NCBI RefSeq assembly: GCF_001429295.1
Contig: NZ_LMJL01000008.1
Location: 1,263,109 to 1,327,108, forward strand
Direction of reading: 5' to 3'
DNA length: 64,000 bases
Origin: Flavobacterium sp. Root935
GTDB taxonomy: Bacteria; Bacteroidota; Bacteroidia; Flavobacteriales; Flavobacteriaceae
Shown: in pieces, positions 41,629 through 49,510 of the stretch
Numbering within the stretch: the stretch's first letter is position 1
How the letters are laid out: each line of letters begins with the position of its first letter
The notes under the pieces: model-generated
Seen by the model: the letters and a program-made list of their open reading frames with translations, nothing else
Database searches by the model: none
What the model was told of the DNA's origin: nothing
Made by a program: the position numbers and the translations under genes

Positions 41629-42261
41629 TTGGAAATTAACGATACTTATCAAACTATTGCATCTCCATCTGAAGAAATGCTGTTTAAAGAAAAAGGCAGT
41701 AAATTCTTTGGCTATGCATTTCCGATAGATCATGAAGACGAAGTAAAACCAATTATTGAAGACCTTAAAAAACAACATCCGCATGCTGTACATTATTGTT
41801 ATGCTTATCAACTGGGTGTTGGAAACAAAATTTCATATCGTGCTAATGATGACGGCGAGCCAAGCAATACTGCAGGCGCACCTATTTACGGGCAGATACA
41901 ATCTTTTGGAGTAACGAACGTTCTTGTTGTGGTTGTTCGAATTTTTGGAGGCGTAAAATTAGGAGTCGGCGGTTTAATTGCTGCTTATCGGACAACAGCT
42001 CAAATGACTTTAGAAACTTGCGAGATTATTGAAAAAACAATTGACGAATCATTTTTAATTTCATTTGATTATAAAAACATGAATAAAGTAATGCGTGTGA
42101 TCAAAGAGAAAAAGTTAGAAATAACTTCTCAAGAAATGGAAATGGATGATATTTCTGGATTACCGATTGGCAAAATTACGATCAAAACGCGAAAAAAAAA
42201 TGCCGAAACAGTGTTCAGCATTTTTGATTTAATGTTTGAAATTGATATTAAAATTGTATAA
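41629..42261 (+). CDS. YigZ/IMPACT-family protein
   Basis: 210 residues. The N-terminal IMPACT domain is well matched: KGSKFFGYAFPIDHEDEVKPII, then SYRANDDGEPSNTAGAPIYGQIQ and VVVVRIFGGVKLGVGGLIAAYR. A C-terminal ferredoxin-like DUF1949 domain spans about 135-205. The start is TTG at 41629, 10 bp after the HAD stop; no ATG gives the full domain. IMPACT proteins are linked to translation and stress in eukaryotes; the bacterial function is not settled. It is probably co-transcribed with ribD. Confidence 0.9.
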   Translation: MEINDTYQTIASPSEEMLFKEKGSKFFGYAFPIDHEDEVKPIIEDLKKQHPHAVHYCYAYQLGVGNKISYRANDDGEPSNTAGAPIYGQIQSFGVTNVLVVVVRIFGGVKLGVGGLIAAYRTTAQMTLETCEIIEKTIDESFLISFDYKNMNKVMRVIKEKKLEITSQEMEMDDISGLPIGKITIKTRKKNAETVFSIFDLMFEIDIKIV

Positions 42262-42292
42262 ATTAGTAGAAAATCTTTAAGCGATTTAACAA

Positions 42293-42697
42293 TTATTCAA
42301 GCGATTTAAATATTTCTAAAATATAATCTGGAGGAGCTGTCGGACGACCTGTTTTTAACGAAATAAATACTAAAATAAACGTCGCAGTTGTTAATAACTC
42401 ATTTGACTCATTATAGATCTCGCAGTCAAATTCAATCTTGACAGAAGAGTGACTTTTGAAAGTTGTATGAATTGTTAAAAGCTCATCGTATCTCGCCGAT
42501 TTTTTGTAACTTATGTTCATGTTTACAATTGGCAGACCAATACCGCTTTCTTCTATGCTTTTATACGAAACCCCTTTATTTCTAAGCCATTCCACGCGTC
42601 CGATTTCAAAATAAGGAATATAATTTCCGTGATAAACGACTCCCATCTGGTCGGTTTCTGAGTAACGAACTCTTACTTGAGTCTGGTGATTTTTCAT
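42293..42697 (-). CDS. Acyl-CoA thioesterase, YbgC/FadM type
   Basis: 134-residue hot-dog fold. The motif YSETDQMGVVYHGNYIPYFEIGRVEWLR carries the catalytic aspartate D16 and the usual VYHGNY turn of the 4-hydroxybenzoyl-CoA/YbgC family. The rest gives the five-stranded sheet (SVKIEFDCEIYNESNELLTTATFILVFI). The preferred acyl-CoA is unknown. It is divergent from dnaA and convergent with the YigZ gene. Confidence 0.92.
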   Translation of the reverse strand: MKNHQTQVRVRYSETDQMGVVYHGNYIPYFEIGRVEWLRNKGVSYKSIEESGIGLPIVNMNISYKKSARYDELLTIHTTFKSHSSVKIEFDCEIYNESNELLTTATFILVFISLKTGRPTAPPDYILEIFKSLE

Positions 42698-42884
42698 TAT
42701 TTAGAGATTAAAAAAATTCAAATTTAAAAAGCCTACTTACAACTTTTTTTTATAAAATTAGATGTCAAAATATTTTTTTTTACAGAAATTTGTTCACATA
42801 TTTGTTATCCCGAAATACGGAATAAAATTGCTCCTCATTTATTAGGAGAATCTTTATAACAATAATAAAAATTTATCTGAATCT
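42698..42884. other. Leader region of dnaA
   Basis: A gap of about 190 bp rich in A/T. It holds two small hairpins close to dnaA, CCG-AAATA-CGG at about 42809-42819 and CTCCT...AGGAG at about 42831-42847. CATATTTG (42797-42804, 7 of 8 to TAnnTTTG) is a possible promoter box. No clear DnaA boxes (TTATCCACA) are present, so I do not call an origin here. Confidence 0.45.
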
Positions 42885-44312
42885 ATGACTAAAACTGCTC
42901 AATCGGTATGGGAAAACTGTTTGTCCTTTATAAAGGATAATATTCAAGATCAAGCATACAAAACTTGGTTTGAACCAATCAAATCAGTTGAGCTAACCGA
43001 TAACGCATTATACATTCAAGTTCCAAGTAAATTTTTCTACGAGTGGCTCGAAGAGCACTATGTAAAATTATTGAAAGTTGCGCTTACCAAAGAACTGGGA
43101 AAAAACGCAAAGTTACTCTATAAAATTAAAATGGAGAACACTTATGGTAACAAACAGCCGTTTACCGAGCAGCTGCCAAGTTCCAACAGAGTGCCGATGA
43201 AACCGCAAGAGGTTGATGCTCCGTTTAAAAACTTAAATCCTGAACTAAAAAATCCATTTGTAATTCCTGGAATTAGAAATTTAAAAATTGAGTCTCAGTT
43301 AAATCCGAACTACAGTTTTGATAATTTCTTAGAAGGAGATTCTAACCGTTTGGCTCGTTCTGCAGGTATGGCTGTTGCCAACAAACCTGGAGGAACTTCA
43401 TTTAATCCGTTATTGATATTTGGAGGAGTTGGTTTAGGAAAAACACACTTAGCACATGCTATAGGTGTAGAAGTAAAAGATAAATATCCTGAAAAAACAG
43501 TTTTATATATTTCTGCTGAGATTTTTACACAGCAGTATATTGATTCGGTAAAAAAGAATAATCGTAATGATTTCATTCACTTTTACCAATTAATAGATGT
43601 TTTAATTATTGATGATGTTCAGTTCCTATCTGGAAAATCAGGTACGCAAGACGTGTTTTTCCATATTTTCAACTATTTACATCAAAATGGAAAACAAGTA
43701 ATTTTAACTTCAGATAAAGCTCCTGTTGATATGCAGGATATTGAACAAAGATTATTGTCTCGTTTCAAATGGGGATTGTCTGCAGAATTGCATCAGCCTG
43801 ATTACGAAACCCGTATCTCGATCCTAAAAAACATCTTATATCGTGATGGTGTTGAAATGCCAGAAGATATTTTAGAATATGTGGCTCGAAACATTAAAAC
43901 AAATGTTAGAGAATTAGAAGGTGCCATTATTTCCTTAATCGCTCAATCTTCTTTCAACAAAAAAGAAGTTACAATCGAATTAGCGAAAAGCGTTGTAGAG
44001 AAATTTGTTAAAAACGTAAAAAGAGAAATCTCAATCGATTATATCCAAAAAATCGTTTCAGATTATTTCCAGTTAGATATTGAAACACTTCAATCGAAAA
44101 CCCGAAAGAGGCATGTTGTGCAAGCAAGACAATTAGCAATGTTTTTTGCTAAAAAATTCACCAAAGCTTCTTTAGCCAATATCGGTTCACAAATTGGAGA
44201 TCGTGATCACGCAACTGTTCTTCACGCTTGTAAAACAGTCGACAACTTAGTTTCTACAGACAAACAATTTAAAAAGTTTGTTGAAGACATCAATAAAAAA
44301 CTAACGCTTTAA
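42885..44312 (+). CDS. dnaA: Chromosomal replication initiator DnaA
   Basis: 475 residues with all four domains: domain I (1-85, oligomerisation and helicase loading), a variable linker (about 86-135), an AAA+ domain with Walker A GGVGLGKTH near 180 and Walker B LIIDDVQFLSG, and a C-terminal DNA-binding domain with GDRDHATVLHACK, the DnaA-box recognition signature. It is followed after 8 bp by the phosphatase gene. No dnaN or gyrB lies near, in agreement with the dispersed arrangement in Bacteroidota. Confidence 0.98.
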   Translation: MTKTAQSVWENCLSFIKDNIQDQAYKTWFEPIKSVELTDNALYIQVPSKFFYEWLEEHYVKLLKVALTKELGKNAKLLYKIKMENTYGNKQPFTEQLPSSNRVPMKPQEVDAPFKNLNPELKNPFVIPGIRNLKIESQLNPNYSFDNFLEGDSNRLARSAGMAVANKPGGTSFNPLLIFGGVGLGKTHLAHAIGVEVKDKYPEKTVLYISAEIFTQQYIDSVKKNNRNDFIHFYQLIDVLIIDDVQFLSGKSGTQDVFFHIFNYLHQNGKQVILTSDKAPVDMQDIEQRLLSRFKWGLSAELHQPDYETRISILKNILYRDGVEMPEDILEYVARNIKTNVRELEGAIISLIAQSSFNKKEVTIELAKSVVEKFVKNVKREISIDYIQKIVSDYFQLDIETLQSKTRKRHVVQARQLAMFFAKKFTKASLANIGSQIGDRDHATVLHACKTVDNLVSTDKQFKKFVEDINKKLTL

Positions 44313-44320
44313 GACGCATC

Positions 44321-44788
44321 ATGCCTGTAAAAATCCTAATGGTTTGTTTAGGGAACATCTGTAGATCTCCCTTAGCAGAAGGAATTTTAGCTTCTAAATT
44401 ACCTAAAGATAAATTCTTTGTTGATTCAGCCGGAACAGGTTCTTGGCACGTAGGCCACTGTCCTGACAAACGCTCGATCGAGGTTGCCAAAAAAAACGGT
44501 ATCAATATCAGCGGACAAAAAGGCCGACAGTTTAAAACCAGTGATTTTGATGAATTTGATTACATCTTTGTAATGGACAATTCAAATTTTAATGATGTAA
44601 ATCATCTTGCTAAAAATCCTGAACACAAAAACAAAGTTCATTTGATTCTAAATGAATTATTTCCCGACGAAAATGTAGACGTTCCAGATCCATACTTCGG
44701 TGCTACAAACGGATTTGAAAATGTTTATCAAATGCTGGACGAAGTAACAGACTTGATCGCCGAAAAACTAATCAAAAAACACGCTTAA
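44321..44788 (+). CDS. Low-molecular-weight protein-tyrosine phosphatase
   Basis: 155 residues. The P-loop CLGNICRS holds C9 and R15 (Cx5R), followed by the classic SAGTGSWH and DNSNFNDV segments. The acid D is in VPDPYFG (near 122). It starts 8 bp after dnaA and is very likely co-transcribed with it. Bacterial LMW-PTPs dephosphorylate tyrosine kinases of capsule export or other proteins; a link to replication control is unproven. Confidence 0.93.
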   Translation: MPVKILMVCLGNICRSPLAEGILASKLPKDKFFVDSAGTGSWHVGHCPDKRSIEVAKKNGINISGQKGRQFKTSDFDEFDYIFVMDNSNFNDVNHLAKNPEHKNKVHLILNELFPDENVDVPDPYFGATNGFENVYQMLDEVTDLIAEKLIKKHA

Positions 44789-44847
44789 TTTAATTCAATT
44801 GTTTCAAAAATGAGATAATTGAATTTTTTAATTTTAAACATATACAC

Positions 44848-45561
44848 ATGAAACTTCTAGGAAAACTATATCTAATTCCAACTACAATGGGCGAAAACGA
44901 TCCGATGGATGTTTTACCTCAAACAGTTAAAAGAAGTATCGAACTTATAGACCACTATATTGTTGAAAACGATAAAACCGCTAGAAAATCGATTAAAGCA
45001 GTTTATCCTGAAAAAAAGCAATCCGAGTTGGTGCTTTTTACTCTTAACAAACGTACTGAACCAAACGAACATTTAGACTTTATCAAACCTTTGTTAGAAG
45101 GAAAAAATATGGGTTTAATGAGTGAAGCAGGATGCCCTGGTATCGCTGATCCAGGTGCGGTAATTGTAAAATTAGCACACGAAAAAGGAATTCAGGTTGT
45201 GCCTTTGGTTGGACCATCTTCTATCCTACTTGCTATGATGGCTTCTGGAATGAATGGCCAGAGTTTTACTTTCAACGGATATTTGCCAATTGACAAAGAC
45301 GAGAAAAAATCGGCATTGAGACATTTTGAGAAATTATCTTTTGATAAAAACCAATCACAGATTTTTATTGAGACTCCTTATAGAAACAACAAATTGGTTG
45401 AAGATATTTTGCAGATTGTAAGTCCGTCAACACATTTATGTATCGCCACAGATATTACACTGCCGACAGAATTCATTAAAACAATGAAAATTGCCGACTG
45501 GAAAAAACTGAAAGTTGATTTACATAATAGACCAACGATTTTTATTATCCATAAAATGTAG
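44848..45561 (+). CDS. Tetrapyrrole-methylase-fold SAM methyltransferase, RsmI-like
   Basis: 237 residues. The fold is that of RsmI, which methylates the ribose of C1402 in 16S rRNA. Seen here are GLMSEAGCPGIADPGAVIVKLA (near 90-112), VPLVGPSSILLAMMASGMNGQSFTFNGYLP, and FIETPYRNNKLVEDIL. The chain is about 40 residues shorter than standard RsmI and differs at its N terminus (LIPTTMGENDP instead of ATPIGNLxD). It may be a second family member rather than RsmI itself. It follows the phosphatase gene by 59 bp. Confidence 0.88.
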   Translation: MKLLGKLYLIPTTMGENDPMDVLPQTVKRSIELIDHYIVENDKTARKSIKAVYPEKKQSELVLFTLNKRTEPNEHLDFIKPLLEGKNMGLMSEAGCPGIADPGAVIVKLAHEKGIQVVPLVGPSSILLAMMASGMNGQSFTFNGYLPIDKDEKKSALRHFEKLSFDKNQSQIFIETPYRNNKLVEDILQIVSPSTHLCIATDITLPTEFIKTMKIADWKKLKVDLHNRPTIFIIHKM

Positions 45562-45581
45562 ACTAACTCAAACCATCATCC

Positions 45582-45989
45582 ATGAAAAAACTTTTATTTC
45601 TGATTTTAATTTGTGCTGCCCAAAGTTCATTCTCTCAAGCAACTAAAACTGTTAGTGTTCTTTCTGACGATGAAAATCATGTTTACAATACCGCAGGAAT
45701 AGATATTAAACCAGAGTTTCCGGGAGGATTAAATGAATTTTATAAATACATCTCTCAGAATTATAAAATTCCACAAGAAAAGCCCATTACCGTAAAAGGA
45801 AGAATTGTAGCCACTTTTGTTGTTGAAAAAGATGGCTCGTTAAATGAAATAAAAATTGTAAAAGATCTCGGTTTTAACACAGGAAATGAAGCAATTAGGG
45901 TTTTAAAGCTATCTCCTAAATGGAATTCAGGAAAATTAGAAGGACAAGACGTTAGGGTTTTATTTGCTCTCCCTATAACAATCAATTAA
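45582..45989 (+). CDS. TonB-like C-terminal domain protein
   Basis: 135 residues. A signal peptide (MKKLLFLILICAAQSSFS, cut before QATK) is followed by one TonB_C domain (about 40-133): PEFPGGLNEFYKYISQNYKIP, then VKGRIVATFVVEKDGSLNEIKIVKDLG and WNSGKLEGQDVRVLFALPI. It lacks the membrane anchor and Pro-rich spacer of an energy transducer, so it is a free periplasmic TonB_C protein. It lies 20 bp after the RsmI-like gene and ends 58 bp before the aminotransferase gene. Confidence 0.85.
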   Translation: MKKLLFLILICAAQSSFSQATKTVSVLSDDENHVYNTAGIDIKPEFPGGLNEFYKYISQNYKIPQEKPITVKGRIVATFVVEKDGSLNEIKIVKDLGFNTGNEAIRVLKLSPKWNSGKLEGQDVRVLFALPITIN

Positions 45990-46047
45990 ATTCTCAATTG
46001 GTCTTCCTTTTTATTAAATAAGTTTTTCTCCTAATCAAACTTCAAGC

Positions 46048-47175
46048 ATGAGTAAACTCCCAAACGTAACCACAAGCATTTTCACGGTAATGTCAAAAAT
46101 GGCAGCCGAATACAATGCGATAAATCTTTCGCAGGGATTTCCAAATTTTCCTGTAGATGAAAGATTAACAGATATAGTTGCAAGATTAGCGAATGAAAAC
46201 GTTCACCAATATACTCCAATGGCAGGTTATCCTCCGTTGATGAATAAAATTGCCAAACTAATTCAAGATTCTTATAACAGAACAATTAATCCTGATTTAG
46301 AACTTTTAGTTACAGCTGGCGCTACACAGGGAATTTTTACTTCAATTTTAGCTTTAGTAAAAGAAAATGATGAAGTCATAATTCTTGATCCAAGCTACGA
46401 TTCATACGAATCTCCTGTTCTACTCTGCAAAGCTAAGCCCGTTCGTGTGGCTTTAAACGACGATTATACACCAAATTGGGAAACAATCGAAAAGGCGTGT
46501 TCAGCAAAAAGCCGAATGATTATCATCAATAATCCGCATAATCCGACTGGAAAAATATTAACTGAAGCTGATTTTCTTGAGTTAGAAAAAATCCTTTCCA
46601 AATATCCAGACCTTTTAGTTTTATCCGACGAAGTTTACGAATATATTACTTTTGAAGAAAAACATATTTCAGCACACACCAAAAACTTTCTTTTAGATCG
46701 CTGCATAATGGTTTCTTCTTTCGGGAAATCATTTCATATTACAGGCTGGAAAATTGGCTACACAATTGCGCCAGAACATTTAATGAAAGAAATCAAGAAA
46801 GTGCATCAGTTTTTGGTTTTCAGCGTTAATAGTATTTCTCAATTTGCCATCAACGAATATTTAGACGTTGTCGATGTCAATCTTCTTGGAAAATTCTATG
46901 AAGAAAAAAGAGATTACTTTCAAAAATTACTTCAAAACAGCCGATTTGAATTAAAGCCCTGCGAAGGAACTTATTTTCAAGTCGCTTCATATGCAAATAT
47001 TTCAAACGAAGATGATGTGACTTTCTGCAAAAACCTAATCATTAATTACGGTGTTGCAGCAATTCCGATTTCGACTTTCTACTCTGATCATAAAGATCAA
47101 AAATTAATTCGGTTTTGTTTCGCCAAAGACGACTTTACACTTGAATCTGCTGCGAAAAAATTATGCGGAATATAA
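46048..47175 (+). CDS. Class I aminotransferase, methionine aminotransferase-like
   Basis: 375 residues, PLP-dependent fold type I. The N-terminal INLSQGFPNFP, GATQGIFTSI, the NNPHNPTGKIL loop, SDEVYEYI and the PLP-lysine segment SSFGKSFHITGWKIGY (K near 231) are all present. The pattern is closest to YbdL, which uses methionine and other hydrophobic amino acids with 2-oxo acids. It could serve the methionine salvage pathway or broad amino-acid transamination. No other salvage gene is in the window. Confidence 0.9.
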   Translation: MSKLPNVTTSIFTVMSKMAAEYNAINLSQGFPNFPVDERLTDIVARLANENVHQYTPMAGYPPLMNKIAKLIQDSYNRTINPDLELLVTAGATQGIFTSILALVKENDEVIILDPSYDSYESPVLLCKAKPVRVALNDDYTPNWETIEKACSAKSRMIIINNPHNPTGKILTEADFLELEKILSKYPDLLVLSDEVYEYITFEEKHISAHTKNFLLDRCIMVSSFGKSFHITGWKIGYTIAPEHLMKEIKKVHQFLVFSVNSISQFAINEYLDVVDVNLLGKFYEEKRDYFQKLLQNSRFELKPCEGTYFQVASYANISNEDDVTFCKNLIINYGVAAIPISTFYSDHKDQKLIRFCFAKDDFTLESAAKKLCGI

Positions 47176-47250
47176 AATTTTTCAAAATTTTATAACATTA
47201 TTATGCGTGCATCCTATTTTATTTAACTAATATTGCAAAAAAAGAAAAGT

Positions 47251-48132
47251 ATGAGCTATACAGACAAAATGTTACGTGATGATGCTTTACAAGGCAAAGT
47301 CATTGTCGTTACAGGCGGCGGAAGTGGTTTAGGTAAAGCTATGACCAAATATTTTCTCGAATTAGGAGCTCAAGTAGCGATAACTTCTAGAGATCTGGAA
47401 AAGTTAAAAACTACAGCTGCCGAACTGGAAAGCGAAACTGGCGGCAAATGTCTTCCTTTGCAATGCGATGTTCGTCATTACGAAGAAGTAGAAAACATGC
47501 TTCAAGAAGTTTTAAAAGCTTTTGGCAAAGTGGATGTTCTTTTAAATAATGCAGCAGGAAATTTTATTTCACCAACAGAAAGATTGTCTGCTAATGCATT
47601 TGATACAGTTATAGATATTGTGTTGAAAGGTTCTAAAAACTGTACACTTGCGTTTGGAAAACACTGGATCGACACGAAACAAACTTCGGCAACGATTTTA
47701 AATATAGTAACTACTTATGCTTGGACAGGATCTGCTTATGTTGTTCCTAGCGCTACAGCAAAAGCAGGGGTTTTGGCAATGACAAGAAGTCTTGCTGTAG
47801 AATGGGCAAAATACGGAATTCGTTCTAATGCAATTGCTCCAGGACCTTTCCCAACAAAAGGAGCTTGGGACAGATTACTGCCTGGAGATTTATCTGAAAA
47901 ATTTGATATGGCTAAAAAAGTGCCATTGAAAAGAGTTGGTGATCATCAGGAATTAGCCAATTTAGCAGCTTATTTAGTATCTGATTTTTCAGCCTATATC
48001 AATGGAGATGTAATTACGATTGATGGAGGCGAGTGGTTGAAAGGCGCAGGCCAATTCAACTTATTAGAAGCAATTCCAGAAGAACTTTGGGATCAGCTTG
48101 AAATGATGATTAAAGCAAAAAAGAATAAATAA
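47251..48132 (+). CDS. SDR, 2,4-dienoyl-CoA reductase type
   Basis: 293 residues from the ATG at 47251 (a TTG at 47233 would add six lysine-rich residues). The cofactor loop is VTGGGSGLGKA and the NNAAGNF motif follows. In place of the SDR YxxxK, the active site reads SAYVVPSATAKAGVLAMTRSLAVEW, the arrangement of 2,4-dienoyl-CoA reductases. The C-terminal GPFPTKGAWDRLLPG is also typical. It would reduce double bonds during oxidation of unsaturated fatty acids. Terminator downstream. Confidence 0.88.
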   Translation: MSYTDKMLRDDALQGKVIVVTGGGSGLGKAMTKYFLELGAQVAITSRDLEKLKTTAAELESETGGKCLPLQCDVRHYEEVENMLQEVLKAFGKVDVLLNNAAGNFISPTERLSANAFDTVIDIVLKGSKNCTLAFGKHWIDTKQTSATILNIVTTYAWTGSAYVVPSATAKAGVLAMTRSLAVEWAKYGIRSNAIAPGPFPTKGAWDRLLPGDLSEKFDMAKKVPLKRVGDHQELANLAAYLVSDFSAYINGDVITIDGGEWLKGAGQFNLLEAIPEELWDQLEMMIKAKKNK

Positions 48133-48187
48133 TTACAAGTGCTTACTAAATTCAGAATATTTTTTTAAAACTATACTGATTGCACGA

Positions 48188-48219
48188 AATCCCGAAGGTT
48201 TACTTTCGGGATTTTTTTT
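48188..48219 (+). terminator. Terminator of the SDR gene
   Basis: AATCCCGAAGG pairs with TTTCGGGATT and is followed by a run of eight Ts. Confidence 0.85.
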
Positions 48220-48239
48220 AAAATAAAAACAAACATTTT

Positions 48240-48326
48240 AACCATATAAGTGATATAAGTTCAGTTAAGTACTGTTTTGCTTAAAAAATTTTCCGCTTAA
48301 ATTTACTTATATTACTTATATGGTTT
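48240..48326. repeat. Family G mirrored repeat (ATATAAGT words)
   Basis: AACCATATAAGTGATATAAG on the left faces CTTATATTACTTATATGGTT on the right, with the halves of a second word (CAGTTAAG...CTTAAATT) inside. It lies between the SDR terminator and the udk promoter. Confidence 0.75.
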
Positions 48327-48363
48327 AAAACAGATAATATGTTTAGCGATTCAGTTAAATTAT

Positions 48364-48371
48364 TATTTTTG
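48364..48371 (+). promoter_or_regulatory. Promoter -7 box of udk
   Basis: TATTTTTG matches TAnnTTTG exactly, 26 bp before the ATG at 48398. Confidence 0.45.
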
Positions 48372-48397
48372 CCAAACAAATATCAAACAAAAATTTT

Positions 48398-49006
48398 ATG
48401 CTCATTATTGGAATTGCAGGAGGAACAGGAAGTGGAAAAACCACAGTAGTACACCAAATTATGAATGAATTGCCACACACAGAAGTTGGGGTGATTTCTC
48501 AAGATTCGTACTATAAAGAAACAACCAATTTGTCTTTTGACGAAAGAGCATTAATTAATTTTGATCATCCGCGTGCTATCGATTTTGAATTGTTAGAAAA
48601 ACATTTAAAAGCTTTAAAAGCTGGAGAAACAATCGATCAGCCTGTTTATTCTTTTGTACAGCACAATAGAACAGATGACACGGTTTCAACTCATCCTCGA
48701 AAAGTAATGATCGTAGAAGGAATTCTAATTTTAACAAATCCAGAATTACGTGAAATGTTCGATATTAAAATCTTCGTTCACGCAGATTCTGATGAAAGAT
48801 TAATTCGTCGTCTAAAAAGAGATATTTCAGAACGCGGACGTGATATTGACGAAGTTTTAAACCGTTACCAAACGACTTTAAAACCTATGCATGAGCAATT
48901 TATCGAGCCGTCTAAAGCTTTCGCAGACATTATTATCCCAAATGACAAATACAATACTGTAGCAATTGATGTAGTTCGCGCAGTAATTAATCAGCGAATT
49001 TCATAA
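48398..49006 (+). CDS. udk: Uridine/cytidine kinase
   Basis: 202 residues. The P-loop is GIAGGTGSGKTTV at 5-17. Family blocks follow: SQDSYYKET, FDHPRAIDFELL (nucleoside pocket), VEGILILTNPELREMFDIKIFVHAD and RRLKRDISERGRD. Salvages uridine and cytidine to the monophosphates. A family hairpin follows, then the septum gene. Confidence 0.95.
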   Translation: MLIIGIAGGTGSGKTTVVHQIMNELPHTEVGVISQDSYYKETTNLSFDERALINFDHPRAIDFELLEKHLKALKAGETIDQPVYSFVQHNRTDDTVSTHPRKVMIVEGILILTNPELREMFDIKIFVHADSDERLIRRLKRDISERGRDIDEVLNRYQTTLKPMHEQFIEPSKAFADIIIPNDKYNTVAIDVVRAVINQRIS

Positions 49007-49035
49007 TTTTTATCGTAAATTTAAACCATAATAAT

Positions 49036-49130
49036 AAGGAGCTGTTTCCCGCTATTCGTTACAATCTTTTGTGTCTCGTTAAAGAAACGAGACACAAAAG
49101 GATTTTCACTTCTATCGGGGCTAAAAAAAC
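49036..49130 (+). repeat. Dispersed-looking repeat with a perfect 15-bp stem
   Basis: The unit begins with GGAGCTGTTTCCCGCTATTC, includes CTTTTGTGTCTCGTT facing AACGAGACACAAAAG (49066-49100, four-base loop), and ends with TTTTCACTTCTATCGGGGCT. The composition is more G+C-rich than its surroundings. From memory, similar units occur in other Flavobacterium genomes. Confidence 0.65.
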
Positions 49131-49163
49131 ACCAATCATATTCAAAACAATATTCGTTTAAAA

Positions 49164-49496
49164 ATGAAATTAAAAAATCCATATAAAGACAAAAAATGGT
49201 TCAAATACCTTGGAAACAAATACGTTTGGGTGTTGCTGTTTTTTATTGTTTGGATGTTATTTTTAGACAACTACTCTTATTTTGATCATCGCTTTTTAGA
49301 TCAGCAAATAAATGAGCTTCAGGATAATAAAAAATATTATCAGGAAGAAATCAAAAAAGATCAGGAACAGATCAAGCAATTAAAAAATCCAGAACAAATT
49401 GAGAAATACGCCCGCGAAAAGTATTTCATGAAAAAAGACAGCGAAGATATCTACATCATACAATTTGAAGGAGACACTATTCCAGAAAAAGAATAA
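49164..49496 (+). CDS. FtsB/DivIC-type septum formation initiator
   Basis: 110 residues. A short cytoplasmic N terminus, one transmembrane helix (about 19-38, WVLLFFIVWMLFLD) and a periplasmic coiled coil (about 45-78, IKKDQEQIKQLKNPEQIEKYAREKY) give the topology and the conserved end of FtsB/DivIC. The motif PEQIEKYAREKYFMKK is the typical family signature. Part of the divisome FtsQ-FtsL-FtsB complex. It sits just before mutA (14 bp gap). Confidence 0.9.
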   Translation: MKLKNPYKDKKWFKYLGNKYVWVLLFFIVWMLFLDNYSYFDHRFLDQQINELQDNKKYYQEEIKKDQEQIKQLKNPEQIEKYAREKYFMKKDSEDIYIIQFEGDTIPEKE

Positions 49497-49510
49497 TCAA
49501 AAAAAATAAA

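Noticed and set aside
42698..42884. Possible replication origin upstream of dnaA
   Set aside because: No TTATCCACA-like DnaA boxes or AT-rich tandem 13-mers are visible, and in Bacteroidota the origin is often not at dnaA.
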